A DNA stretch of 34,365 nucleotides from Rhodospirillaceae bacterium (lineage in GTDB: Bacteria > Pseudomonadota > Alphaproteobacteria > Thalassobaculales > Thalassobaculaceae): the NCBI GenBank assembly GCA_002708305.1, contig PANE01000005.1, positions 160,097 to 194,461 of the forward strand, read 5' to 3'. The position numbers and the translations under genes are program-made. Within the stretch, counting starts at the first letter, position 1, and each line of letters starts with the position of its first letter. The notes under the pieces were generated by a model. The model was given only the letters and a program-made list of their open reading frames with translations. It was not told the DNA's origin and made no database searches. Below, piece after piece: positions 17,075 through 24,207 of the stretch.

Positions 17075-18697
17075 TTATACTCGGTGAATACCTGCTGCTA
17101 GTATATCCTTTGAAACGCCTGCCTCAAATTGTTTAAAATTATTAGAGAAACGGACACATAAATCAGATGCTATTACGTCATATTTTTTTACGTCTTTCCA
17201 TGCCTTACGAGGTTGTAGTATGTCCGCTGGAATATCTGGACACTGCTCGGGGATATTTAATCCAAAACAATTATCCGACGTCATAGCAACTGAAGCTAAA
17301 CTTCCATTAAGGGCAGCACGTAACATCGCTCTCGTATGGGCAATCTTCATTCGTTGGGCACCATCACCTGCCGATCCTCCGGACCAACCCGTGTTCACAA
17401 GCCAGCACGAGCCCTTATGTTTAGAAAGCCTTTCACGAAGCATCTCCCCATAGACTGTTGGTCGTCGGGGCATAAATGGTGCCCCAAAACACGTTGAGAA
17501 GGTAGCTTCGGGTTGGCTCCCTAATCCTTTTTCAGTACCCGCTACTTTTGCTGTATAACCAGATAAGAAATGATACATCGCTTGTTCTGGTGTTAGTTTT
17601 GATATTGGAGGCAAAACACCAAATGCATCAGCAGTCAACAAAACTATATTATCTGGGTGATTAGCTAAGCCCGTGTCACTCGCATTTGCCATGAATTCTA
17701 ATGGATAACAAGCCCGAGTATTTTCCGTTAATGTTTTATCAAATAAGTCCAGTTCTCGCGTCGCAGGATCAAAAACTACATTCTCTAAAACGGTCCCAAA
17801 TCTTTGTGTAGTCGAAAATATGTCTGGCTCTGCTTCTTCTGATAAATTTATGACTTTGGCATAGCAGCCACCTTCAAAATTAAAGATCCCACCATCGGAC
17901 CAACCATGTTCGTCGTCCCCAATTAGAGTTCTCGTACTATCAGCAGATAATGTAGTCTTTCCGGTACCAGAGAGGCCAAAGAAGATCGCGGCATCTCCAT
18001 CTTTTCCCACATTGGCCGAGCAATGCATAGGCATAACATTTCGGTCCGGTAACAAATAATTTAAAATGCCAAAGATCGATTTTTTTATCTCTCCAGCGTA
18101 ATTGGTACCTCCAACCAACACCATTTTTCTATCAAAATCGACAATTACAAAAGTTTCCGAATTAAGACCATCATCCAAACCGCGTGCAAGTAACCCAGGT
18201 ACATGAAGTATTGTAAATTCAGGATTAAAGTCCATTCGTTGTTCCTTCGAGGGACGAATAAACATATTCTGTGCGAACAAATTCGCCCATGCCGATTCAG
18301 TAACAACCCTAACATTGAGTCGATATTTAGGATCTGCTCCAGCAAAACAGTCCTGAACAAATACATCCCGTCCCTGTAGATATGCTGAAACCCGTTGATG
18401 AAGTAGTTCAAATACTTCGGCTTTAACTGGCTTATTAATTGATCCCCAATCTATGTTATCGTGAACACTAGGAGAATCTACTATAAACTTATCGTTAGGA
18501 GACCGACCGGTGTGTACCCCTGTCGAAACTGTTAAGGCCCCTCCTGCCGTTACAATCCCTTCACGTCTAGTTATAGCTTCCTGATAAAGTGCAGCGGCAC
18601 TTAAGTTCCAATGAATAGCTCCTAAATTGTCCAAGCCATGCATTTTTAGGTGCCTGCCCGCCTCGGCCCCACCAATTATTGCCACTGCTTCCTCCAT
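17075..18697 (-). CDS. pckA: Phosphoenolpyruvate carboxykinase (ATP)
   Basis: A 540-residue cytosolic enzyme converting oxaloacetate plus ATP to PEP, the first committed gluconeogenic step. Landmarks are HTGRSPNDKF (Arg65), GTNYAGEIKKS with the metal/substrate lysines, MHCSAN (His225), the P-loop GLSGTGKT at 241-248, LIGDDEHGW and NTGWSGG. The start ATG at 18697 lacks a clear Shine-Dalgarno. It is divergent from chvI across a 989-base gap; in rhizobia pckA and chvI are also divergent neighbours and the ChvG/ChvI family affects carbon metabolism. Its product PEP is the donor for the EI encoded at 24197. Confidence 0.97.
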   Translation of the reverse strand: MEEAVAIIGGAEAGRHLKMHGLDNLGAIHWNLSAAALYQEAITRREGIVTAGGALTVSTGVHTGRSPNDKFIVDSPSVHDNIDWGSINKPVKAEVFELLHQRVSAYLQGRDVFVQDCFAGADPKYRLNVRVVTESAWANLFAQNMFIRPSKEQRMDFNPEFTILHVPGLLARGLDDGLNSETFVIVDFDRKMVLVGGTNYAGEIKKSIFGILNYLLPDRNVMPMHCSANVGKDGDAAIFFGLSGTGKTTLSADSTRTLIGDDEHGWSDGGIFNFEGGCYAKVINLSEEAEPDIFSTTQRFGTVLENVVFDPATRELDLFDKTLTENTRACYPLEFMANASDTGLANHPDNIVLLTADAFGVLPPISKLTPEQAMYHFLSGYTAKVAGTEKGLGSQPEATFSTCFGAPFMPRRPTVYGEMLRERLSKHKGSCWLVNTGWSGGSAGDGAQRMKIAHTRAMLRAALNGSLASVAMTSDNCFGLNIPEQCPDIPADILQPRKAWKDVKKYDVIASDLCVRFSNNFKQFEAGVSKDILAAGIHRV

Positions 18698-18838
18698 TAA
18701 AAAATAGTTACTAATCCACTCTTCTTATATTTATTCCAAGCTTTTTCAAGTCCGAGTTTGAACAACTGTTGAAATAAATCGAATCTACGTGCTTATGTTA
18801 TCGAGTGATATCTACATATGACAAGTCGATATCTAAAA

Positions 18839-18854
18839 ATACTTAATTAAGTAT
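18839..18854. promoter_or_regulatory. Perfect 16-bp palindrome (operator candidate)
   Basis: ATACTTAATTAAGTAT reads identically on both strands, with no central spacer. It lies about 140 bases upstream of pckA. Perfect palindromes of this length are typical of dimeric repressor sites, but the AT-rich background raises the chance expectation. Confidence 0.4.
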
Positions 18855-18970
18855 AAAATTAAATTAAGATTTGAGCCCTTAATTTACTCTTTAAAATTGA
18901 TGTTATTTCCAGTTCCAGACAACAAATAGATTGAATTTCAAAGAAGAAACCAATCCTATCACATATAAGT

Positions 18971-18998
18971 GTAACATAGAGCGCCTATGTAACTTTTT
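18971..18998 (+). terminator. Terminator-like hairpin with T5 tail
   Basis: The arms ACATAG (18974-18979) and CTATGT (18985-18990) enclose the loop AGCGC. The stem extends by two pairs past one A/A mismatch (GT with AC), and TTTTT follows at 18994-18998. No annotated gene ends here on the plus strand, so it would terminate an unannotated transcript. The same bases hold a direct repeat of TGTAAC (18970 and 18988), so a protein-binding site is an alternative. Confidence 0.35.
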
Positions 18999-19331
18999 AG
19001 TCGTAGTCATTCTCACACACACAATGGATTAAATGGCATTAAGAAAATTGATACCCGTTTACCAACTTAAAGCCTACCTCACTAATGATAACCGCAAATA
19101 ATGATTGGTATTTACTTTGATAAACAAACACAGGTCCCAGTCACCTAACCAGCGGGGTATTTCTATATATAACAATATCTGGTGATGCAGTAGCAAACTC
19201 AATTAGAATAATGGCTCGTCAAATTCTATCCCCACTGTAGATAAAACTTCCAACTTCAAGAACGCAATAACCAAGTTCGCCCAACCAAAGAATTATTTTA
19301 TAGTTTGAGAGATGTCCGTTAATCTACCAAA

Positions 19332-19350
19332 GTGAAAAATCATTTTTCAC
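19332..19350. promoter_or_regulatory. 19-bp perfect inverted repeat
   Basis: GTGAAAAAT and ATTTTTCAC are perfect inverted copies around a single C at 19341. As RNA it folds with an eight-base-pair stem and TCA loop; as DNA it looks like an operator. It lies about 100 bases before the promoter candidate at 19436. Confidence 0.45.
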
Positions 19351-19435
19351 CGTACCTCTAATTTTGTGAGACGGGTTAACTGGTCAGTCACGTTGTTTAG
19401 ATGTTCCAAAACGTTATGCTACAATTGGAGAAATT

Positions 19436-19463
19436 TTGACTACAAAACATCGATAATTATACT
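19436..19463 (+). promoter_or_regulatory. Sigma70-type promoter candidate upstream of chvI
   Basis: TTGACT (19436-19441) and TATACT (19458-19463) are separated by 16 bases. Transcription would start near 19470, giving either a 215-base leader for chvI or a separate small RNA. It is followed at once by the inverted repeat TAATCG-G-CGATTA (19464-19476), well placed to block initiation. Confidence 0.5.
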
Positions 19464-19476
19464 TAATCGGCGATTA
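19464..19476. promoter_or_regulatory. Inverted repeat at predicted transcription start
   Basis: TAATCG and CGATTA flank a single G, directly downstream of the -10 element TATACT. A repressor bound here would cover the start site. Confidence 0.35.
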
Positions 19477-19484
19477 TATAGTGC

Positions 19485-19501
19485 AATGCTCCGGTAGCAT
19501 T
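19485..19501 (+). repeat. Short hairpin in putative chvI leader
   Basis: AATGCT and AGCATT are perfect six-base arms around the loop CCGGT. It would lie 15-30 bases into a transcript from the 19436-19463 promoter. No T-run follows, so it is not a simple terminator. Confidence 0.35.
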
Positions 19502-19617
19502 AGAACAAACGCAACCAATCATTTATATAAACTGAGTTCAAATAGTGCTTGTGAATAAAGGTTAAAGAGTTTTCTATATCATGGACGCAACATCTCATAT
19601 TTTGTCTAGTGAAGCTT

Positions 19618-19623
19618 TTGACA
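19618..19623 (+). promoter_or_regulatory. Isolated TTGACA, possible proximal chvI -35
   Basis: A perfect -35 hexamer 64 bases before the chvI ATG. At 16-18 base spacing the matching -10 would be AATTTT-like, which is poor; a regulator-dependent promoter would tolerate this. Low confidence. Confidence 0.25.
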
Positions 19624-19686
19624 TAACCTTGCCATAATTCAATTTTAAATTGATAGGCTAGTATTCACATAGAGAGGTCAACCATA

Positions 19687-20394
19687 ATGTCAGGAAAAAT
19701 TGCCCTAGTAGACGATGATCAAAATATTCTTACATCTGTTTCTATGGCATTAGAATCAGAACATTTTGATGTGGATACATACAAGGATGGTGAAGAGGCT
19801 TTACACGGTTTCCATGCCACGCCGCCAGACTTAGCTGTTTTAGACATAAAAATGCCACGAGTAGATGGTATTGAATTGTTAACAAAACTTCGTCAGACAT
19901 CTTCAATTCCAGTGATTTTTTTGACCTCAAAAGATGATGAAATTGACGAAGTGCTGGGACTGGGACTGGGAGCCGACGATTACATTAAAAAGCCATTTTC
20001 ACAACACTTGTTGATTGCACGAATTAAAGCTCTACTCCGCCGCCAGAAGTTTATGACAAACCCAACAATAACCGCGGGGAAAGAAAATATGGTCAGAGGT
20101 GAGCTTCAATTGGATAAGATTAAACATCAATGTGTCTGGAAAGAAAACAACCTAGAACTGACTGTGACTGAATTTCTACTACTAGAGTCATTGGCGACAA
20201 GGCCAGGGCACGTAAAAAGTAGAGATCAATTAATGGATGCAGCCTACGGCGATAACATTTATGTAGATGACCGCACAATCGACAGCCATATCAAAAGATT
20301 AAGAAAGAAATTTAAAGAAGTAGATAATGACTTCGACTTTATAGAAACCTTATACGGGATCGGATACCGTTATAAGGAGCACATTCGCAATTAA
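19687..20394 (+). CDS. chvI: Response regulator ChvI (OmpR family)
   Basis: A 235-residue cytosolic transcription regulator. The receiver domain (1-120) has the acidic pocket DDD at 9-11, phospho-acceptor Asp53 in VLDIKMP, Thr80 and Lys102 in KKPF. The winged-helix DNA-binding domain (about 135-235) ends with [16 protein letters not shown] and GIGYRYK. It pairs with ChvG downstream; in other alphaproteobacteria (ChvI, BvrR) the pair senses acidity or envelope stress and also affects carbon metabolism. GAGG at 19674-19677 precedes the ATG. The gene is first in a run that continues through ptsI with short gaps. Confidence 0.94.
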   Translation: MSGKIALVDDDQNILTSVSMALESEHFDVDTYKDGEEALHGFHATPPDLAVLDIKMPRVDGIELLTKLRQTSSIPVIFLTSKDDEIDEVLGLGLGADDYIKKPFSQHLLIARIKALLRRQKFMTNPTITAGKENMVRGELQLDKIKHQCVWKENNLELTVTEFLLLESLATRPGHVKSRDQLMDAAYGDNIYVDDRTIDSHIKRLRKKFKEVDNDFDFIETLYGIGYRYKEHIRN

Positions 20395-20436
20395 AATCTA
20401 GAAAGTTATTTTATTGCAGAACGCCAAGATACTTAT

Positions 20437-22113
20437 ATGAAAAGTGGACGCTCAGCCAACGAGGTTAAAAGAAGATTAATTCTTTCTTCTGAAATAAAAA
20501 ACCGTCGTTTTTCAAGTCTAACGCTCCGTATACTGGCCATTAATACTTTTGCCATTATTCTATTAGCCGTTGGAATGATTTTTTATTATGATCAGTATAA
20601 AAATAGCCTTATTCAATCTGAGTTAGGTGCGCTATCTCAACAAGCAGGCTTATTTTCAAACGCAATTGCAGAAACAGCCGTGATAAATCATGAAAACGCG
20701 AGCCATTCCCTATCAAAACAATTAGTCCAGAGAATTATTAATCGAACAGCATTAAATTTGCCAACGCGGTCCCGTATTTTTGACAGTCTCGGAAACCTTT
20801 TAGCGGATAGCATGACCACAAGCGAAAGAGCTCGATCAGTAGAAACGAAGCCACTTGCACCCTTAACTCCTAATCTTTTTTTTAAATCGTTTGCTGAGGA
20901 GCTATACGAACATTTATTCAAAATCTTATCCCAGCAACAACAACATCAAATATATAAACAAACAACACTGCAACTGGCTAGTGAATTCCCTGAAGTCCTG
21001 CAATCTCTGCAGGGGATTTCGATTAGAACTATAAAAGCAAAAAAAACCAAAGGTTTAATACTGGCGACTGCAGTTCCCATTCAGAAATACAAACAAGTTG
21101 TGGGAGCCTTATTATTGTCTATTGATGGAAAAAAATTAGAGGTTTCCATGCAGGATAGGAGATTGAAGCTGATAGGCATCTGGTTCCTCGTTTCGTTAAT
21201 AACTTCATCATTTTCTTGGTACGTTGCCCGTTACATCACGCGCCCCATTCAAAGACTGGCTGCAGCTGCAGAATTAATTAGAAACAGAATTGATAGGAAG
21301 AGTGTGATACCTGACCTTTCAAATCGAAATGATGAAATTGGGGATTTGGCAAGAGCTTTACGACAAATGACAACTAACCTTTGGCAACGCATGGATGCAA
21401 CAGAAAGGTTCGCCGCTGATGTATCTCATGAAATTAAAAATCCACTAACGTCTATTCAGAGTGCCGTCGAAACAGCAAGTAAAGTTTCTGAAAAATCCAA
21501 AAGAGATACCTTATTTGCACTAGTGCTTGATGATGTTAAACGGCTTGATCGACTAATAAGTGATATATCAGCAGCCTCCCGACTCGATTCTGAATTAAAC
21601 CGAGAAAAAACGTCGGCAATCGATATAAAACAAATGCTTACGTCATTTCATGATATATCAATTTCTATAAAAAGATTTACACCTGATAAAGTGAAACTCA
21701 AAATCATAAATAACGATCTAGCACATATCGTGGACGGATATGAAGATCAATTAGTTCGAGTTATTGGAAACCTTGTAGATAACGCAGAAACTTTTTCTCC
21801 CAAGGGGAAACCTATAATTATTCGCTGTGAAGTAAAACAAAATCATATCTTAATAACCATTGAAGATAGAGGTGGAGGGATACCAGAAACAAAATTAGAA
21901 ACAGTTTTCAATCGGTTCTACTCAGAACGCCCGTCAGATGAGAAATTTGGAACACATTCAGGTTTAGGCCTATCCATTTGCAAGCAAATAATAGCGGCTC
22001 ACTATGGCGATATTTGGGCTGAAAATATATATTCTAAAGATAAGGAAAAAATAGGCGCTAAATTGTCTGTAGCGTTACCAAAATCCGAAACTTTAAGCCT
22101 ATCAAATAAATAA
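20437..22113 (+). CDS. chvG: Sensor histidine kinase ChvG
   Basis: A 558-residue inner-membrane kinase, cognate to ChvI. A first membrane helix lies at about 30-50, a periplasmic sensing domain at about 52-243, a second helix at about 244-262, HAMP to about 320, and the dimerisation domain carries VSHEIKNPLTS with phospho-His331. The ATPase domain shows the N box (IGNLVDNAETF), G1 (EDRGGGIPE) and G2 (GLGLSICKQI). Periplasmic sequences in this family are variable, so the ligand cannot be read from it. Weak ribosome-binding site; probably translated from the chvI message, 42 bases downstream. Confidence 0.93.
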   Translation: MKSGRSANEVKRRLILSSEIKNRRFSSLTLRILAINTFAIILLAVGMIFYYDQYKNSLIQSELGALSQQAGLFSNAIAETAVINHENASHSLSKQLVQRIINRTALNLPTRSRIFDSLGNLLADSMTTSERARSVETKPLAPLTPNLFFKSFAEELYEHLFKILSQQQQHQIYKQTTLQLASEFPEVLQSLQGISIRTIKAKKTKGLILATAVPIQKYKQVVGALLLSIDGKKLEVSMQDRRLKLIGIWFLVSLITSSFSWYVARYITRPIQRLAAAAELIRNRIDRKSVIPDLSNRNDEIGDLARALRQMTTNLWQRMDATERFAADVSHEIKNPLTSIQSAVETASKVSEKSKRDTLFALVLDDVKRLDRLISDISAASRLDSELNREKTSAIDIKQMLTSFHDISISIKRFTPDKVKLKIINNDLAHIVDGYEDQLVRVIGNLVDNAETFSPKGKPIIIRCEVKQNHILITIEDRGGGIPETKLETVFNRFYSERPSDEKFGTHSGLGLSICKQIIAAHYGDIWAENIYSKDKEKIGAKLSVALPKSETLSLSNK

Positions 22114-22141
22114 TATAGTGATCATTTTACAGGGCTACATT

Positions 22142-22588
22142 ATGCTAAAAATACATGGTACTTGCGTGGCAATTGGTAATGAGGCGATTCTATTTAGAGG
22201 TCCCTCCGGAAGCGGTAAATCTGATCTGGCTTTACGGGTTATACACTGTGGAGGAAAGTTAGTCTCTGACGATCAAACTATTATTGTTCGACAGGAAGAA
22301 GAGCTGATTATGTCGAGCCCCGAAAATATTCGTGATAAGATTGAGGTTCGAGGCGTTGGCATAATGAATATGCCTTCAAAGGAAGGAGCTCGTTTAGGAT
22401 TGGTATTAGATATGATGCCACCTGAAAAAATAGATAGAATTCCTATCCCACAGTTTTGCTGGTACCTTGGCCTGCAGGTTCCAGTTCTTGGACTTGAGCC
22501 ATTTGAGAACTCCGCTCCATTAAAAGTTCAACTTGCCATTAACTCCATGAGATCAAGTAATAAGTATGCCCCTACAAACACGCAATGA
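22142..22588 (+). CDS. hprK: HPr kinase/phosphorylase, short alphaproteobacterial form
   Basis: A protein of 148 residues, about half the length of Firmicute HprK: the N-terminal domain is absent, as usual in alphaproteobacteria. Walker A is GPSGSGKSD; KLVSDDQTII follows with the acidic residues, and the HprK signature appears as IEVRGVGIMNM. It phosphorylates or dephosphorylates the regulatory serine of HPr. I chose the ATG at 22142 (AGGG at 22131-22134) over a GTG at 22118. Its 3' end overlaps rapZ by 23 bases, so the two are probably translationally coupled. Confidence 0.92.
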   Translation: MLKIHGTCVAIGNEAILFRGPSGSGKSDLALRVIHCGGKLVSDDQTIIVRQEEELIMSSPENIRDKIEVRGVGIMNMPSKEGARLGLVLDMMPPEKIDRIPIPQFCWYLGLQVPVLGLEPFENSAPLKVQLAINSMRSSNKYAPTNTQ

Positions 22589-23459
22589 AAAAATAAAACA
22601 AGAAGTTGTCTTAGTTACTGGACTTTCAGGTGCAGGCCGATCCACATGTCTAAATATTTTGGAGGACTATGGGTTCGAGGCTGTGGATAATATCCCACTA
22701 AACTTTATACCAGCCTTGTTAGCAAATGGAAGCTCGCAGTCGACAGCAAACAAAAACCTCAAAATAGCAATCGGCATAGATGCAAGGACAAGAAATTTTG
22801 ATGAGACAACATTATTAGAGTACGCCAGTCAAATCAAATCTTCTGATCATTTGGTTTCCATTGTATTTGTTGATTGTGCAGATGAAACTTTAATTAAGCG
22901 GTTCACAGAAACACGGCGAAAACATCCCTTGTCTAATGGTCGCCCCATAATAGACGGGATTAAACTGGAACGACAATTATTAACCGATATTCGGACAAAA
23001 TCTGATCTACTAATCGATACCACTGGACTATCAATATCAGACCTCAGTCTCATTTTGAGTCGACGATTAGGGCTCAAAAACACAAGCAAACTTACCTTAA
23101 GTCTTTTATCATTTGGGTTTCGCAATGGCCTACCCGCAGAAGCCGATACCATACTTGATGTTCGCTTCTTATCAAACCCTCACTATAACGAACAATTAAG
23201 ACCATTGGATGGTAGGAATAAGAAAATTGCGGCTTTCATAGAGAATGACCCAAGGTTCTCAATATTTTTCAATGGGTTCAAGAATTTTTTAGACCCTTTG
23301 CTTCCCTTTTATGCGGATGAAGGAAAAAGTTATTTAACCATCGCAATAGGCTGCACCGGAGGAAAACATCGATCGGTTTTTGTTGCGGAACGATTGAATA
23401 ATTGGTTAAAACAGAGAGAATTTATTGTAAACCTGCGTCATCGTGATTTGATTGAATAG
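22566..23459 (+). CDS. rapZ: RapZ/YvcJ-family nucleotide-binding protein
   Basis: A 297-residue protein. The N-terminal P-loop is GLSGAGRST, with Arg where the Walker lysine normally sits, as I recall for alphaproteobacterial members. YGFEAVDNIP, a VFVDC strand and the C-terminal GCTGGKHRSVFVAERL block identify the family. In Escherichia coli RapZ senses glucosamine-6-phosphate and guides RNase E to the sRNA GlmZ; that partner is not known in alphaproteobacteria. It sits between HPr kinase and the PTS proteins, which fits a link to nitrogen or amino-sugar status. Confidence 0.93.
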   Translation: MPLQTRNEKIKQEVVLVTGLSGAGRSTCLNILEDYGFEAVDNIPLNFIPALLANGSSQSTANKNLKIAIGIDARTRNFDETTLLEYASQIKSSDHLVSIVFVDCADETLIKRFTETRRKHPLSNGRPIIDGIKLERQLLTDIRTKSDLLIDTTGLSISDLSLILSRRLGLKNTSKLTLSLLSFGFRNGLPAEADTILDVRFLSNPHYNEQLRPLDGRNKKIAAFIENDPRFSIFFNGFKNFLDPLLPFYADEGKSYLTIAIGCTGGKHRSVFVAERLNNWLKQREFIVNLRHRDLIE

Positions 23460-23494
23460 TACTGACCCGGCAATTCTAATGCAGGAGCTTAATA

Positions 23495-23923
23495 ATGACT
23501 GAAATTAATTCTAAGAATAAGATTGGTATTGTTTTAGTAACACATGGCAATCTGGCAGTCGAATTGGTAAAAGTTATGGAACACGTTGTGGGTCCTCAAG
23601 GCCAAGTTGCAACAGTAAGTATAGGTCCTGATGACGATATGGAAAAAAGACGAGAGGATATCCTTAATTCTGTTCAATCAGTAGACAGAGGTTTAGGCGT
23701 TATTATACTTACAGATATGTTTGGAGGAACGCCGTCAAACTTAGCCATATCCATAATGGAACAAGCAAAAATAGATATTGTTGCGGGTGTAAATCTGCCT
23801 ATGCTAGTCAAACTTGCAAGCGTCCGTTCTTCAGAAACAATGTTAGAAGCCGTAACTCAAGCACGTGATGCCGGGCAAAAATATATAATGGTTGCGTCAC
23901 AAGTATTAGGTTCATCTGCGTGA
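23495..23923 (+). CDS. manX: Mannose-family PTS EIIA protein
   Basis: A 142-residue cytosolic phosphocarrier. The N-terminal IGIVLVTHGNLAVELVK contains His17, the predicted phosphorylation site of EIIA-Man domains, followed by IILTDMFGGTPSNLA, a hallmark of this fold. It stands alone, without IIB, IIC or IID partners, so a regulatory rather than transport role is likely. AGGAG at 23483-23487 precedes the ATG. The stop overlaps the ptsH start (GTGA). Confidence 0.92.
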   Translation: MTEINSKNKIGIVLVTHGNLAVELVKVMEHVVGPQGQVATVSIGPDDDMEKRREDILNSVQSVDRGLGVIILTDMFGGTPSNLAISIMEQAKIDIVAGVNLPMLVKLASVRSSETMLEAVTQARDAGQKYIMVASQVLGSSA

Positions 23924-24207
23924 GAGCGTCTACTGAAATGAGAATTGATAAGAAACTGACAATTATAAATGAGCGCGGTCTTCATGCCCGTGCCGCTGCT
24001 AAATTTACAGAGACTATTGCGCCATTTTCATGTACCGTTAACGTCAGTAAAGACAATGAAACCGTTTCGGGCCATTCGATTATGGGGTTGATGATGTTAG
24101 CTGCATCAAAAGACACAGTTATTCAGATAAGAGCTACTGGGATAGATGCCGAAAAGGCAATACAGAAGATTATAGAACTTGTGGATAATAAGTTTTATGA
24201 GGAATAA
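23920..24207 (+). CDS. ptsH: Phosphocarrier protein HPr
   Basis: A protein of 95 residues from the GTG at 23920, or 89 from the ATG at 23938. ERGLHARAAAKF carries the histidine phosphorylated by EI; GHSIMGLMMLAAS carries the serine that HprK targets. Numbered from the ATG these are His16 and Ser47, close to the classical His15 and Ser46. Both sites are intact, so the protein can integrate PEP-dependent and kinase-dependent signals. The GTG overlaps the manX stop, suggesting coupling; I cannot decide between the starts. Confidence 0.93.
   Translation: MRASTEMRIDKKLTIINERGLHARAAAKFTETIAPFSCTVNVSKDNETVSGHSIMGLMMLAASKDTVIQIRATGIDAEKAIQKIIELVDNKFYEE

Larger units (their letters stand above)
18698..19686. 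other. Long intergenic region between divergent pckA and chvI
   Basis: 989 bases with no ORF of at least 60 codons and no tRNA- or rRNA-like sequence. It is richer in inverted repeats than other gaps here: 18839-18854, 18971-18993, 19332-19350, 19464-19476 and 19485-19501, plus a promoter candidate at 19436-19463. It must contain the promoters for pckA and chvI, but its length and structure exceed what two promoters need. A small RNA or decayed gene is possible; sequence alone does not decide. Confidence 0.7.

Noticed and set aside
19530-19550. GTTCAAAT resembling a tRNA T-loop
   Set aside because: Flanking bases cannot form the T-stem and no acceptor or anticodon arms are nearby.
19954-19972. 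Threefold CTGGGA hexamer in chvI
   Set aside because: It encodes the normal LGLxxGAD segment of the receiver domain; not a repeat element of interest.
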